From Sphingosinicella microcystinivorans (GTDB lineage: Bacteria > Pseudomonadota > Alphaproteobacteria > Sphingomonadales > Sphingomonadaceae): a stretch of 64,000 bases of DNA. The notes under the pieces were generated by a model. It did not search any database, had not been told where the DNA came from, and saw only the letters and a list, made by a program, of their open reading frames with translations. Positions 47,280-60,450 of this stretch are shown piece by piece. The stretch covers positions 1,007,501-1,071,500 of the forward strand of contig NZ_CP116005.1 of NCBI RefSeq assembly GCF_027941835.1, in the 5' to 3' direction. The position numbers and the translations under genes are program-made. How positions within the stretch are numbered: the first letter of the stretch is position 1; every line of letters starts with the position of its first letter.

Positions 47280-48551
47280 ATGCATGATATCCGCTTTATC
47301 AGGGAAAACCCCGCCGAATTTGATCGAGGTCTAAGTCTGAGGGGCCTCGCGCCGCTGTCGGCGGAAATCCTCGGCCAGGACGCGGCGCTGCGCGAGACGG
47401 TGACGACGCTGCAAGCCGCGCAGACGCGCCGCAACGAGGCCTCGAAAGCGATCGGCGCGGCGAAGGCGCAGAAGGACGAAGGGGCCGCCGCCGTGCTGAT
47501 GGCCGAGGTTTCCGAACTCAAGACGCGCATCCCCGACCTCGAAGCGAAGGAACGCGCGCTTTCCGAAGCGCTGAATGCGCAGCTTTCCGGCATCCCCAAC
47601 CTGCCCGCCGCCGACGTGCCGGAGGGGCCGGACGAGACCGCGAACGTCGTGCTGAAGACGTGGGGCGAGCCGCACGCCTTCGATTTCACGCCCAAGGAAC
47701 ACGACGCCGTCGCCGCGCCGCTCGGCCTCGATTTCGAGCACGCCGCGAAGCTTTCCGGCGCGCGCTTCGCGGTGATGAGCGGCGGCGTCGCCCGCCTGCA
47801 CCGTGCGCTCGCGCAGTTCATGCTCGACCGGCAGGTGGCGAACGGCTTCACCGAGACCGCCGTGCCGCTGCTGGTGCACGACGAGGCGGTGTACGGCGTC
47901 GGCCAGCTTCCGAAGTTCGGCGAGGACATGTTCCGCACCGAGGACGGCCGCTGGCTGATCCCGACCGCCGAGGTCAGCCTCACCAACCTCGTCGCGGACG
48001 AGATCGTCGACACGGCGAGCCTGCCGCTGCGCTTCACCGCGCTCACGCCCTGCTTCCGCGCCGAGGCGGGCGCGGCGGGGCGCGACACCAAGGGCATGAT
48101 CCGCCAGCACCAGTTCGAGAAGGTCGAGATGGTGGCGATCACGACGCCCGAACAGTCCGAAGCCGAGCACGCGCGCATGACCGAATGCGCCGAAGGCGTG
48201 CTTCAGGCGCTCGGCCTGCCCTACCGCGTGATGCTGCTGTGCACCGGCGACATGGGTTTCGCGTCGCGGAAGACGCACGATCTCGAGGTCTGGCTGCCGG
48301 GGCAGGGCTGCTACCGCGAGATTTCCAGCGTCTCCAACTGCGGCGACTTCCAGGCGCGGCGCATGAACGCGCGCCACCGCGCCGCAGGCGAGAAGGGCAC
48401 CGAATTCGTCCACACGCTGAACGGCTCGGGCCTTGCGGTCGGCCGCACGCTCGTCGCGGTGCTGGAGAACTACCAGCAGGCGGACGGATCGGTGACGATC
48501 CCTGAGGCGCTGCGGCCATACATGGGCGGGGTGGAGGCGCTGCGCCCGTGA
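47280..48551 (+). CDS. serS: Seryl-tRNA synthetase
   Basis: 423 residues. The start ATG 47280 gives [22 protein letters not shown], the standard beginning; the longer in-frame reading upstream is not coding. An N-terminal coiled-coil arm (about 35-100) holds the tRNA variable arm. Class II motifs are present: [26 protein letters not shown] (motif 2, in two parts) and [21 protein letters not shown] (motif 3). The stop overlaps the surE GTG start (GTGA). Confidence 0.97.
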   Translation: MHDIRFIRENPAEFDRGLSLRGLAPLSAEILGQDAALRETVTTLQAAQTRRNEASKAIGAAKAQKDEGAAAVLMAEVSELKTRIPDLEAKERALSEALNAQLSGIPNLPAADVPEGPDETANVVLKTWGEPHAFDFTPKEHDAVAAPLGLDFEHAAKLSGARFAVMSGGVARLHRALAQFMLDRQVANGFTETAVPLLVHDEAVYGVGQLPKFGEDMFRTEDGRWLIPTAEVSLTNLVADEIVDTASLPLRFTALTPCFRAEAGAAGRDTKGMIRQHQFEKVEMVAITTPEQSEAEHARMTECAEGVLQALGLPYRVMLLCTGDMGFASRKTHDLEVWLPGQGCYREISSVSNCGDFQARRMNARHRAAGEKGTEFVHTLNGSGLAVGRTLVAVLENYQQADGSVTIPEALRPYMGGVEALRP

Positions 48552-49315
48552 GGATCCTGCTCACCAACGACGACGGCTACCACGCCCCCGGCATGGCGGT
48601 GCTGGAGGGAATCGCGCGCGAGATCACCGACGATCTCTGGGTGGTCGCGCCCGCCGAGGAACAGTCGGGCGCGGGCCACTCGCTGACGCTGACGCAGCCG
48701 ATCCGCCTCCAGAAGCACGGCGAGCGGCGCTTCGCGGTGCGCGGCACGCCGACCGACAGCGCGATGATGGCGCTGGGGCACCTGATGAAGGACAACCCGC
48801 CCGACCTCGTGCTCTCGGGCGTCAACCGCGGCGCGAACCTCGCCGAGGACGTCACCTATTCGGGCACGGTCTCGGCGGCGATGGAGGCGACGCTCTACGG
48901 CGTGCCCGCCATCGCGCTCAGCCAGTGCCTTGGCGACATGCGCGCGGCGCAGGCCTTCGAGACGGCGACGAAGTGGGGCGCGACCGTGCTCCGCGCGCTC
49001 GCCGCCAGGACATGGCCGAAGGGCGTGCTGATGAACGTGAACTTCCCCGCCGTCGCGCCGGACGCCGTGAAGGGCGTGCGCGTGACCGAGCAGGGCTTCC
49101 GCGACTACGGCGCCACCGCCATCGAGGAGCGCGTCGATCCGCGCGGTTTCACCTACTACTGGTTCGGCCTCGGCCGCGAAGCCTCGGAGGCCGGGCACCT
49201 GACCGATCTCCAGGCCACCCACGAGGGACTGATCTCGGTGACGCCGCTGCACCTCGACCTGACGCACTACGAGACGCTGGACGCGCTGCGGGATGCGATG
49301 AAGCACCTCGGCTAG
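48548..49315 (+). CDS. surE: 5'/3'-nucleotidase SurE
   Basis: 255 residues. The metal site is [15 protein letters not shown] at the N-terminus, with [26 protein letters not shown] as the second SurE signature (given in two pieces here as [11 protein letters not shown] and [11 protein letters not shown]). It dephosphorylates nucleoside monophosphates and may act in stationary phase. It starts at GTG 48548 overlapping serS. The usual neighbour pcm is absent; the NlpD-like gene follows directly, as in many alphaproteobacteria. Confidence 0.96.
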   Translation: MRILLTNDDGYHAPGMAVLEGIAREITDDLWVVAPAEEQSGAGHSLTLTQPIRLQKHGERRFAVRGTPTDSAMMALGHLMKDNPPDLVLSGVNRGANLAEDVTYSGTVSAAMEATLYGVPAIALSQCLGDMRAAQAFETATKWGATVLRALAARTWPKGVLMNVNFPAVAPDAVKGVRVTEQGFRDYGATAIEERVDPRGFTYYWFGLGREASEAGHLTDLQATHEGLISVTPLHLDLTHYETLDALRDAMKHLG

Positions 49316-49364
49316 GCGCGATCCGCGATTCAAATCCGCATCGCACCGGGTTAGAGACGGTTCC

Positions 49365-50399
49365 ATGTTCCGCTTCGCCGTTCCTTTCGTCCTGCTTCTC
49401 GCCGCCGCCTGCTCGGCGCCCTCCCGCCCGCAATTCCCCGTGCCGACGCCGAAGAAGCCGATCGAGAGCACGGCCACGCCTGCGCCCGCCGCCTCGAAAC
49501 GCGCGCCGTGGAAGCCGGTGAAGGTGGTGCCGGACGCCGTGGACGTGCCGCAGCAGACCGTGACCGTGCAGCGCGGCGACACGCTCTCCCAGATCGGCGC
49601 GCGCACCGGCTCCTCGGTGCAGGCGATCGCGCAGGCGAACGCAATCCAGCCGCCCTACACGATCGAGGTGGGGCAGGTGCTGACCATCCCCGGCGGCCGC
49701 TATCACACCGTGAAGGCGGGCGAGACAGGCATCACCATCGCGCGCGCCTACGGCGCGGACTGGGACCGCATCGTCGCCACCAACGAACTGAAGGCGCCCT
49801 ACACGCTGCGCGTCGGCCAGCGGCTGCGGCTGCCGACGCGGGAGCAGGTGCGCGAGATGACGCTCGCCGAGCGCGCCGCCGCCTTCACCATCGACATCGA
49901 CGATCTCATCTCCGGCAGCGAGCCCGCCGCCACCGAGGCCGCAGCCGCCGCGCACCCGGCGGGCGAGACCGCGCCGCCGCAGGCCGTCGCCGCGCTGCCG
50001 CCGCCCCCGGCGTTCAACGGCCGCTTCATCGCGCCCGTGGACGGCAGGCTCATCAGCCGCTTCGGCGCGAAGTCCGGCGGCCTCTACAACGACGGCATCA
50101 ATCTGCGCGCACCCGCCGGAGCGCCGATCCGCGCCGCGGCGAACGGCGTCGTCGTCTACGCCGGAAACGCCATCGAGGGCTTCGGCAACCTCGTCCTCCT
50201 GAAGCACGACGGCGGATGGGTGACGGCGTATGCGCACGCCGAGGACCTGCTCGTCATCCGCGGCGACACGGTGCGGCAGGGCGACCCCATCGCCCGCGTC
50301 GGCAAGACCGGCTCCGTCGACGAGCCGCAGCTCCACTTCGAGATCCGGCAAGGCAAGAAGCCGGTCGACCCGCTGCCGCATCTGCCGGGTGTGGGGTAA
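49365..50399 (+). CDS. NlpD-like lipoprotein: two LysM domains plus degenerate M23 domain
   Basis: 344 residues. The lipobox (LLAAACSAP) implies an outer-membrane lipoprotein. LysM domains lie at about 65-108 (TVQRGDTLSQIGARTG) and 112-156 (YHTVKAGETGITIARAYG), and an M23 domain at 225-340. The zinc site is incomplete: the first ligand His is Asn (YNDGINLRAP) and the HxH has become QLH (EPQLHFEIRQG). So it is probably an amidase activator like NlpD and EnvC rather than an endopeptidase. It follows surE by 49 nt. Confidence 0.9.
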   Translation: MFRFAVPFVLLLAAACSAPSRPQFPVPTPKKPIESTATPAPAASKRAPWKPVKVVPDAVDVPQQTVTVQRGDTLSQIGARTGSSVQAIAQANAIQPPYTIEVGQVLTIPGGRYHTVKAGETGITIARAYGADWDRIVATNELKAPYTLRVGQRLRLPTREQVREMTLAERAAAFTIDIDDLISGSEPAATEAAAAAHPAGETAPPQAVAALPPPPAFNGRFIAPVDGRLISRFGAKSGGLYNDGINLRAPAGAPIRAAANGVVVYAGNAIEGFGNLVLLKHDGGWVTAYAHAEDLLVIRGDTVRQGDPIARVGKTGSVDEPQLHFEIRQGKKPVDPLPHLPGVG

Positions 50400-50427
50400 A
50401 CAGCGCGGTCAGCAGCGGGGGGAGATC

Positions 50428-51123
50428 ATGGGGATGGTCATGTTCATGAAACGCGGCGCAGCGGGCGCGCTGTTTCTTCTCGCCCTGTCGACATCGCAAG
50501 TCCACGCCGAGGAAACGAGCAGAAATACATCCTTCGTCGACTGGGCAGAGGCCGTGGCCAACCGCGAGAACATGGCAACGCCCCCGAAGTTCATCGAGGG
50601 ACCGTATGCGACGCTGACCGAGTCCGAAAAGGCGCTTGGGCATCATGGGCCGGTCGTGGTCGAAGGGATCATCGACGTGGACGGCCGTATGCGCGAGCCC
50701 CGCATCAAGGTCAGCAGCAGGGCCGAGGCCGTTGACGCCATCGCGCTGGGGGCGGCCGAGGCCTCGACCTTCTCGCCCGCGATGGATGCCGCCGGCGCAG
50801 CGCTTGCCGTGGTGGTGGCGATGCCCTTCGATCTGGTGTCGTACAAAAGCCGCTCCGGCGGCATGTTCGAATATCGGTGCGGCCAGTTCGTGCGGGACAT
50901 GGACTGGTGGAAACGTGCGCATCCGGAAGAGGCATATAAAAAGCATGAACTCTACACGATGCAGCTCGGCTTCTTCATGTCGGGCCTGGTCCTGAGGTCA
51001 GGCAAGGAGCAGGAGCGGTTCCGCGCCGAGATCGAGCGATTTGACGAGCGCTGGCTTGCCGCCATCGAAACCTGCCGGAAGAAGCCGAAGCTGTTGCAGA
51101 AAGACGTGATCTTTCGGCAATAG
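50428..51123 (+). CDS. Exported protein with TonB-C-like domain
   Basis: 231 residues. The region MGMVMFMKRGAAGALFLLALSTSQVHA is a signal peptide; several ATGs are near, and 50428 is one of two plausible starts behind GGGGGGAG. Residues about 70-135 (VVVEGIIDVDGRMREPRIKVSS, EASTFSPAMDA) resemble a TonB C-terminal fold. The remainder (FEYRCGQFVRDMDWW to the end) is not recognised. No function is assigned. It lies between the NlpD-like gene and rimO. Confidence 0.65.
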   Translation: MGMVMFMKRGAAGALFLLALSTSQVHAEETSRNTSFVDWAEAVANRENMATPPKFIEGPYATLTESEKALGHHGPVVVEGIIDVDGRMREPRIKVSSRAEAVDAIALGAAEASTFSPAMDAAGAALAVVVAMPFDLVSYKSRSGGMFEYRCGQFVRDMDWWKRAHPEEAYKKHELYTMQLGFFMSGLVLRSGKEQERFRAEIERFDERWLAAIETCRKKPKLLQKDVIFRQ

Positions 51124-51189
51124 GGCAAAGCTTCCGCCGCACGCTTCCCCTTGCGTTTCGGCGCGTCTTCCTTCACTGGCGCGCGGCTC

Positions 51190-52521
51190 ATGACGACGAA
51201 AACGCTTCCCGCACCGCCGAAGGTCGGCATGGTGTCGCTCGGCTGCCCGAAGGCGCTGGTCGACAGCGAGCGGATTCTGACCAAGCTGAGGTCCGACGGC
51301 TATGCGATGAGCCCGGACTATGCGGGCGCGGACGTCGTGCTGGTGAACACCTGCGGCTTCCTCGATTCCGCGAAGGAGGAGAGCCTCGCCGCGATCGGCG
51401 AGGCGATTGCCGAGAACGGCCGCGTGATCGTGACGGGCTGCATGGGCAGCGAGGCGGACGCCATACGCGCGCGCTTTCCGGCCGTGCTCGCCGTCACCGG
51501 CGCGCACCAGTACGAGGCGGTGGTGGAGGCGGTGCACGAGGCCGCGCCGCCGGTGCCCTCGCCGTTCGTCGATCTGGTGCCGGAGGCGGGGCTGAAGCTG
51601 ACACCGCGTCACTATTCGTATCTCAAGATTTCGGAGGGCTGCAATCACCGCTGCAAATTCTGCATCATCCCCAGCTTGCGCGGCGATCTCGTCAGCCGGC
51701 CGGCAGCGGCGGTGGTGCGGGAAGCCGCGAAGCTGGTGGAGGCGGGCACGAAGGAACTGCTCGTCATCAGCCAGGACACGTCGGCCTACGGCGTCGACAT
51801 CCGCCACGCGGCATCGACGTGGGCGGGCCGCGAATACCGCGCGCACATCACCGATCTGGCGCGCGACCTCGGCGCGCTCGGCGCGTGGGTGCGGATGCAC
51901 TACATCTACCCCTATCCGCACGTCGACCAGCTGATGCCGCTGATGGCGGAGGGGCTGGTGCTACCCTATCTCGACATTCCGTTCCAGCACGCGAGCCCCG
52001 CCGTGCTGCGCCGCATGGCGCGGCCCGCGAACGAGGCGAAGGTTCTGGAGCGCATCGGCAAATGGCGCACCCTCGTGCCCGACCTCGCCATCCGCTCCAC
52101 GTTCATTGTCGGCTTCCCCGGCGAGACGGAAGCGGATTTTCAATACCTGCTCGACTGGCTGGAGGCGGCGGGCATCGACCGCGCCGGATGCTTCAAGTAC
52201 GAGGCCGTCGAGGGCGCCGCGGCGAATGCGCTGGACGGCGCCGTGCCCGAAGCGGTGAAGGAGGAGCGCTGGCACCGCTTCATGGAAGCGCAGGCGCGGA
52301 TTTCGGCGGCGCGCCTGCAAAGCCGCGTGGGCCGCGAGATCGACGTGATCATCGACGAGGCGGACGAGGACGGCGGCGCCACCGGGCGCTCGCAGTGGGA
52401 CGCGCCGGAGATCGACGGCCAGGTACTGCTGCGCGACGCCGACGTGGCGCCGGGCGACATCGTGCGCGTGCGCATCGAGGACGCCGACGAGACCGACCTG
52501 TTCGGCGTTCCGGCGCGCTGA
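51190..52521 (+). CDS. rimO: Ribosomal protein S12 methylthiotransferase
   Basis: 443 residues from ATG 51190 ([23 protein letters not shown]). The N-terminal UPF0004 domain holds a cluster with Cys in [19 protein letters not shown] and VTGCMG. The radical-SAM cluster is [15 protein letters not shown], and a TRAM domain closes the protein (about 380-443). RimO methylthiolates Asp88 of S12. A longer in-frame start upstream lacks family support. Confidence 0.97.
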   Translation: MTTKTLPAPPKVGMVSLGCPKALVDSERILTKLRSDGYAMSPDYAGADVVLVNTCGFLDSAKEESLAAIGEAIAENGRVIVTGCMGSEADAIRARFPAVLAVTGAHQYEAVVEAVHEAAPPVPSPFVDLVPEAGLKLTPRHYSYLKISEGCNHRCKFCIIPSLRGDLVSRPAAAVVREAAKLVEAGTKELLVISQDTSAYGVDIRHAASTWAGREYRAHITDLARDLGALGAWVRMHYIYPYPHVDQLMPLMAEGLVLPYLDIPFQHASPAVLRRMARPANEAKVLERIGKWRTLVPDLAIRSTFIVGFPGETEADFQYLLDWLEAAGIDRAGCFKYEAVEGAAANALDGAVPEAVKEERWHRFMEAQARISAARLQSRVGREIDVIIDEADEDGGATGRSQWDAPEIDGQVLLRDADVAPGDIVRVRIEDADETDLFGVPAR

Positions 52522-52531
52522 CGATCCCGCT

Positions 52532-53956
52532 TCAGACGAAGATCTTGCCCGGGTTCATGATGCCGTTCGGATCGAGCGCGGCCTTCACCGCGCGCATCGC
52601 GGCAAGCTTGGCGGGGTTGCCGAGGCGCGCGAGCGTCTTTGCCTTCGACGTGCCGATGCCGTGCTCGGCGCTGATCGAACCGCCGTAGCGCGCGACGATG
52701 TCGTAGATTTGGTCGCTGACCTCGTAGCGGCGCGCCATCAGCTCGGTGCGCGGGCCGGGCTCCGGGGTCTTCACGTTGAAGTGCACGTTGCCGTCGCCGA
52801 GGTGGCCGAACGCCAGCACCTCGGTGCCCGGCCAGTCCGCCGTGATGATACGGGTCGCCTCCTCCATGAAGCGCGGCATGTCGGAGACCGGCACCGAGAC
52901 GTCGTGCTTCACCGAGGGGCCGTCGACCCGCTCGGCTTCCGGCACGTCCTCGCGCAGGCGCCAGAAATCGAGGCTCTGCGCGCGGGTCTCGGCAAGCGCC
53001 GCGTCGCGCACCAGCCCGTCCTCGAACGCGGCGGCAAGGCCCGTCTCGAGCGCCTGCCGCTGCGTTTCCCCGGCCATCGCCGAGGTCGCCTCGACGAGCA
53101 CGTACCACGGATACGCCGCCGACAGCGGATCGCGCGCGCCCGGGATGTGCCGCAGCACGAGGTCGATGCCGAGGCGCGGGATCAATTCGAAGGAATCGAG
53201 GCTGTCGCCGGTGGCCTTCTTGAGACGGCCGAGCAGCGCGAGCGCCGCGTGCGGATCGGCGAGCGCAACGAACGCCGTCGCCACCTCGCGCGGCGCGGGC
53301 ACCAGCCTGAGCGACGCGGCGGTGACGAAGCCGAGCGTGCCTTCGGCGCCGACCAGCAGCTGCTTGATGTCGTAGCCGGTGTTGTCCTTCCGGAGCGGCG
53401 TGAGCTGGTCGAGGACGCTGCCGTCAGGCAGCACCGCCTCCAGCCCGATCACCTGCGCGCGCATGTTGCCGTAGCGCAGAACCTGCGTGCCGCCCGCGTT
53501 CGTCGAGATGAGGCCGCCGATCGTCGCCGAGCCCTTGGCGCCGAGCGACAGCGGGAACATGCAGTCCGCGTCCTCCGCCGCCTTGTGCAGCACCTCGAGG
53601 ATCACGCCCGCCTCGGCGACGACGGTGAAGCCCGGCGCGTCGAGGCTGCGGATACGGTTCATGCGCTCCATCGAGACGAGCACGGCGCGGCCGTCCGCCT
53701 CCGGCACGCCCGCGCCGACGAGGCCGGTGTTGCCGCCCTGCGGCACCAGCGGCGTCCCCGTCTCGTTCGCGATCCGCACGATGCGGGCCAGCGTCTCCGT
53801 GTCGCGCGGCAGCAGCAGGAGCGGCGAGACGCCCGTCTTCTGGCCGCGCCAGTCGGTGAGCTTCGGGGCGAGACGGTCGGGATCGTCCGACCAGCCGCCG
53901 GGTCCGGCAGCCTCGCGGAAGAGGTCGAGAGCGGGGGTTTTCGGGTGCGTCGCCAT
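52532..53956 (-). CDS. FAD-linked oxidase, D-lactate/glycolate dehydrogenase (GlcD/DLD)-like
   Basis: 474 residues. The PCMH FAD site is PLVPQGGNTGLVGAGVPEA, with LGAKGSATIGGLISTNAGGT and RYGNMRAQVIGLEAVLPDGS after it. The C-terminal FAD-oxidase domain has EVLAFGHLGDGNVHFNVKTPE and SAEHGIGTSKAK, with the catalytic His of D-2-hydroxyacid dehydrogenases. Substrate is likely D-lactate or D-2-hydroxyglutarate. It starts at ATG 53956, in the family position. Confidence 0.92.
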   Translation of the reverse strand: MATHPKTPALDLFREAAGPGGWSDDPDRLAPKLTDWRGQKTGVSPLLLLPRDTETLARIVRIANETGTPLVPQGGNTGLVGAGVPEADGRAVLVSMERMNRIRSLDAPGFTVVAEAGVILEVLHKAAEDADCMFPLSLGAKGSATIGGLISTNAGGTQVLRYGNMRAQVIGLEAVLPDGSVLDQLTPLRKDNTGYDIKQLLVGAEGTLGFVTAASLRLVPAPREVATAFVALADPHAALALLGRLKKATGDSLDSFELIPRLGIDLVLRHIPGARDPLSAAYPWYVLVEATSAMAGETQRQALETGLAAAFEDGLVRDAALAETRAQSLDFWRLREDVPEAERVDGPSVKHDVSVPVSDMPRFMEEATRIITADWPGTEVLAFGHLGDGNVHFNVKTPEPGPRTELMARRYEVSDQIYDIVARYGGSISAEHGIGTSKAKTLARLGNPAKLAAMRAVKAALDPNGIMNPGKIFV

Positions 53957-54278
53957 GGCGCTGCACGCTTTAGGAGAAAGCGCAGCCTTGCGGAAGCTGC
54001 AACGTCTTTCGGCACGGACCCTGCAAAAACCGATAGTCCGAATGACCACAAGCGTTGCAATCCGGCAACGGTTTGCTGTCAGCCGTGTCAATACACCCTG
54101 TTCAAAACCGGGGGGCGGCTCGGCATCGCTGGACAAGCCCTTGAATCCGGGTTTCTATGCCGTTCGAGCGGTATAGGGGAGGCTATCGCTGTGATGGGCT
54201 GGGCCTCCTCCCGCCGTCCGACGCGCCCCGCCAGAACAGGCGCGCGGATGCAACGGTAACCTTGGGAGGGTACTCGTC
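53957..54278. other. 322-bp non-coding gap between divergent oxidase and TonB-receptor genes
   Basis: This gap should hold the promoters of both genes. A TTGACA on the minus strand (about 54087-54092) has no matching -10. I see no cobalamin or other riboswitch box, no Fur-like palindrome and no tRNA. A near-palindrome CCGTTCGAGCGG lies at about 54162. A good GGGAGG stands before the receptor ATG. Nothing else is supported. Confidence 0.5.
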
Positions 54279-57302
<3,024 letters not shown>

Positions 57303-57320
57303 GACCGGGTACACATCGGG

Positions 57321-57356
57321 ATGCGGGCGGGGCTTCGGTTCCGCCCGCATTTTTTG
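57321..57356 (+). terminator. Intrinsic terminator of the TonB-receptor gene
   Basis: ATGCGGGCGG pairs with CCGCCCGCAT (10 bp plus two G-T pairs, with a CTTCGG loop) and is followed by TTTTTTG. It begins 19 bases after the receptor stop codon. Confidence 0.95.
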
Positions 57357-57411
57357 TAAAGGCTAAATTCAGGATACACGCTATATCGCGCCCTGAAACG
57401 GGCGGGGACTC

Positions 57412-58833
57412 ATGCTGAATCAGGGCTTCTACACGATCGAGAAGCGCGCGGTGCGGGCAAAGGGCCCGTTCACCACGGGTCCGCTCGTCATCGGCCTTGC
57501 GCATTTCGTCGTCGCGCTCATCAACATCCGCCTGACGACGTGGTCGGTCGGCATGGCGACGGTGTGGGCCGCGAACGCGCTCGTGCTCGCCGCGCTGCTG
57601 GTCGTGCCGACACGGCGCTGGACTCCCTATGTCGTCTCGGTCTGGGTCGCCGGTTTCGCGGCCAACCTGCTCGGCGGCTATCCGGCCTTCGCGGCGGCCC
57701 CCTTCGCCGCGGTCAACATCGCCGAGGCCGCCCTTGCCGCGCTTCTCACGCGGCGCCTGATCGGCGGGCCGCTGCAGCTGGAGCACCCCGACCATCTCCT
57801 GAAATTCATCGCATCGTCCCTCGTCGCTGCCGCATTCTCGGCCTCGCTGAGCGCGCCGTTCATGTCCGCGGCGGTGGACGAGGCGATGGGCCGCAGCTGG
57901 CTGTCGTGGTTCGCCTCCGACACGCTCGGGCTGCTGCTGGTGACGCCGATCCTGCTCATCGTCTTCGCGATCTGGTCCGGGAAGCGCTCGTTCCTGCAAG
58001 GCCGCAGCGTAATCGAGGCCGCGGCGCTGTTCGCGCTGGTGACGGGCCTCAGCGTCATGGTGTTCGCGCAGACGCGCTGGCCGATGCTGTTCCTGCTGCT
58101 GCCGCCGATGCTGCTGACGACGTTCCGCCTGCGCTCGGCGGGCGCCACGGTCGCCATCGTCACCGTCGCCTGCATCGGCTCCTATTTCACGACCATCGGC
58201 TCCGGGCCGATCGCCCTGATGCCCGGAGACGTTGCCGACCGCATCTACTTCTTCCAGTTCTTCCTGGCGGTCGCCTTCCTCCCGGCGCTCCCCGTCGCCT
58301 CGGTGCTCGACGAGCGCGACGCGCTCGCCGCGATCGCCGAGCGGCAGGCCTCGACGGACGAGCTGACCGGAACCGCCTCCCGGCGCATGTTCCTTGCCCG
58401 ACTCGAGGCCGCCGGCGAAGCCGCCAACGCGAACGGCACCGCCTTTTCGGTGGCGCTGTTCGACGTCGACCACTTCAAGTCCGTCAACGACCGTTTCGGC
58501 CACGACGTCGGCGATGCCGTGCTGCGTCATGTCGGCGCACTCGCCACGGCCATCGTCGGGCGGCACGGGCTCGTCGGGCGGCTCGGCGGCGAGGAGTTCG
58601 CCGTGCTGATGCCGGGCCGCAGCCTCGATCAGGCGGCGGGTCTCTGCGAGGCGCTGCGCAAGGCGTGCTCCGACACCGACGACATGCCCGAGGGCGTCGT
58701 GCCGGTGACGATCAGCGTCGGCGTGGCGGCAATGGCGCGCGGATGCGCGCCCGCCGACGCCCTGAAAGCCGCCGATGCGGCCATGTATCTCGCCAAGACC
58801 GGGGGCCGCGACCGGGTGCAGATCGTCCGCTGA
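57412..58833 (+). CDS. Diguanylate cyclase with MASE1 membrane sensor
   Basis: 473 residues. Eight or so hydrophobic helices (about 25-290) form a MASE1 sensor, including VWAANALVLAALLV and GYPAFAAAPFAAVNIAEA. The GGDEF domain (about 305-470) has DELTGTASRRMFLARL, ALFDVDHFKSVNDRFGHDVGDA and GRLGGEEFAVLMPG, so the active site is intact. There is no RxxD inhibitory site nine residues before GGEEF. It should make cyclic di-GMP in response to an unknown membrane signal. Confidence 0.95.
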   Translation: MLNQGFYTIEKRAVRAKGPFTTGPLVIGLAHFVVALINIRLTTWSVGMATVWAANALVLAALLVVPTRRWTPYVVSVWVAGFAANLLGGYPAFAAAPFAAVNIAEAALAALLTRRLIGGPLQLEHPDHLLKFIASSLVAAAFSASLSAPFMSAAVDEAMGRSWLSWFASDTLGLLLVTPILLIVFAIWSGKRSFLQGRSVIEAAALFALVTGLSVMVFAQTRWPMLFLLLPPMLLTTFRLRSAGATVAIVTVACIGSYFTTIGSGPIALMPGDVADRIYFFQFFLAVAFLPALPVASVLDERDALAAIAERQASTDELTGTASRRMFLARLEAAGEAANANGTAFSVALFDVDHFKSVNDRFGHDVGDAVLRHVGALATAIVGRHGLVGRLGGEEFAVLMPGRSLDQAAGLCEALRKACSDTDDMPEGVVPVTISVGVAAMARGCAPADALKAADAAMYLAKTGGRDRVQIVR

Positions 58834-58941
58834 GACACGATTTCGTCGGCCCCCGGTACGCGGCTTTCTTGACATTTGGCCGGGAAGCGCCAAAAGCGCC
58901 GCGCAGGGCCTTTCTTTAACGCCTGCACAAGGTCATTGAAT

Positions 58942-60312
58942 TTGAGCTTTCACGCCCTCGGCCTTTCGGACGAGCTTCTCGCGGCCGTTGCCGACAGCGG
59001 CTACAACGAGCCGACCCCCATCCAGCGGCAAGCGATTCCGCTGGTGCTGATGGGCCGCGACATCATCGGCGTGGCGCAGACGGGCACCGGCAAGACGGCC
59101 TCCTTCGTGCTGCCGATGATCGACATCCTCGCCCATGGCCGCGGCCGCGCCCGGATGCCGCGCTCGCTCATCATCGCGCCGACGCGCGAGCTGGCCGACC
59201 AGGTGGCGCAGAACTTCCTGAAGTACGGCAAGAACCACAACCTCTCGATGGCGCTGCTGATCGGCGGCGTCAGCTTCGGCGATCAGGACAAGGCGCTGGA
59301 GAAGGGCGTGGACGTGCTGATCGCCACGCCCGGCCGCCTGCTCGACCAGTTCGAGCGCGGCAAGATCCTGCTGTCGGGCGTCGACATCCTCGTCATCGAC
59401 GAGGCCGACCGGATGCTCGACATGGGCTTCATCCCCGACGTCGAGCGCATCTGCTCGCTGCTCGGCCCGAACCGGCAGAGCCTGCTCTTCTCCGCCACCA
59501 TGGCGCCGCCCATCAAGAAGCTCGCCGACCGCTTCCTCAAGGACCCGCGCATGATCGAGGTGGCGCGGCAATCGAGCACCAACGCCAACATCGCGCAGTC
59601 GCTGCTGATGACCGGGCCGCGCGAGAAGAAGCAGGCGCTGCGCGGCCTGCTGCGCGCTGCGGAAGTGACGAGCGCGATCGTCTTCTGCAACCGCAAGCGC
59701 GACGTGAAGGAGCTCGCCGACTCGCTGAAGCGCGACGGCTTCCGCGCCGGGCAGATCCACGGCGACATGGAGCAGCGCGACCGCCTGTCGACGCTGGAGG
59801 ACTTCAAGGCCGACCGCATCTCGATCCTCGTCGCGTCGGACGTCGCCGCCCGGGGCCTCGACATCAAGGGCGTCAGCCACATCTTCAACTACGACGTGCC
59901 GTTCAACGCCGAGGACTACGTCCACCGCATCGGCCGCACCGGCCGCGCCGGCAAGACCGGCATCGCGGTGACGCTCGTCACCCCCGCCGACGCCGAGCTC
60001 GTCGCCGACATCGAGAAGCTGATCGGCGTGCGCATCGACCGCCGCGGCAATGCGCCGCAGGCCGATACCGGCGACGGCGGCAAGGACGACCGCGCGCCCG
60101 CCGCGAGGGCAAGGGGCGGGAAGCGCGCCCGGGACGGCGACCGCAAGCCCGCCGCGACGCCGCCCGCCGAACAGGCGCCGGCACCGGCTCCAACACCGTC
60201 ACCAGCACCGGCATCCCGGGCCGCGCCCCGGCCGCGCCGCGACGAGGACATCGACGACGGCAGCTGGAACGGCCCGGTCCCCGACTTCCTTTCGGTGTCC
60301 GCGCGCGCCTGA
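58942..60312 (+). CDS. rhlE: DEAD-box RNA helicase, RhlE-like
   Basis: 456 residues from TTG 58942 (MSFHALGLSDELLAAVADSGY), with AAGG 8 nt upstream; a TTG two codons earlier and a longer reading are less likely. Motifs: Q motif EPTPIQRQAIP, AQTGTGKTASF (I), PTRELADQ (Ia), DEADRMLDMG (II), SATMAPP (III), RGLDIKGVSHIFNYD (V) and HRIGRTGRAGKTG (VI). A basic, Ala/Pro-rich tail (about 380-445) is of the kind that binds RNA. It stands between two GGDEF genes. Confidence 0.95.
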   Translation: MSFHALGLSDELLAAVADSGYNEPTPIQRQAIPLVLMGRDIIGVAQTGTGKTASFVLPMIDILAHGRGRARMPRSLIIAPTRELADQVAQNFLKYGKNHNLSMALLIGGVSFGDQDKALEKGVDVLIATPGRLLDQFERGKILLSGVDILVIDEADRMLDMGFIPDVERICSLLGPNRQSLLFSATMAPPIKKLADRFLKDPRMIEVARQSSTNANIAQSLLMTGPREKKQALRGLLRAAEVTSAIVFCNRKRDVKELADSLKRDGFRAGQIHGDMEQRDRLSTLEDFKADRISILVASDVAARGLDIKGVSHIFNYDVPFNAEDYVHRIGRTGRAGKTGIAVTLVTPADAELVADIEKLIGVRIDRRGNAPQADTGDGGKDDRAPAARARGGKRARDGDRKPAATPPAEQAPAPAPTPSPAPASRAAPRPRRDEDIDDGSWNGPVPDFLSVSARA

Positions 60313-60450
60313 TTTTACGGGCCTTTTCGGAAATTTTAACCAGAGCCTGCGATAGGTCTGCATGAATGGGCCGGCCGGTCGGGGCTTCCGTGTGCCGAAA
60401 CGGGCACGGAAACGCCGCGGGCGGGCCTCAGGGGACATTCGGCGGGCCAG

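Noticed and set aside
52661-54259. Plus-strand open frame opposite the GlcD-like oxidase gene
   Set aside because: It is an antisense shadow with no domain and no Shine-Dalgarno. The oxidase motifs on the other strand are complete.
53957-54278. Cobalamin or other riboswitch upstream of the TonB receptor
   Set aside because: No conserved riboswitch core was seen in the gap, and the receptor has no linked cobalamin genes.
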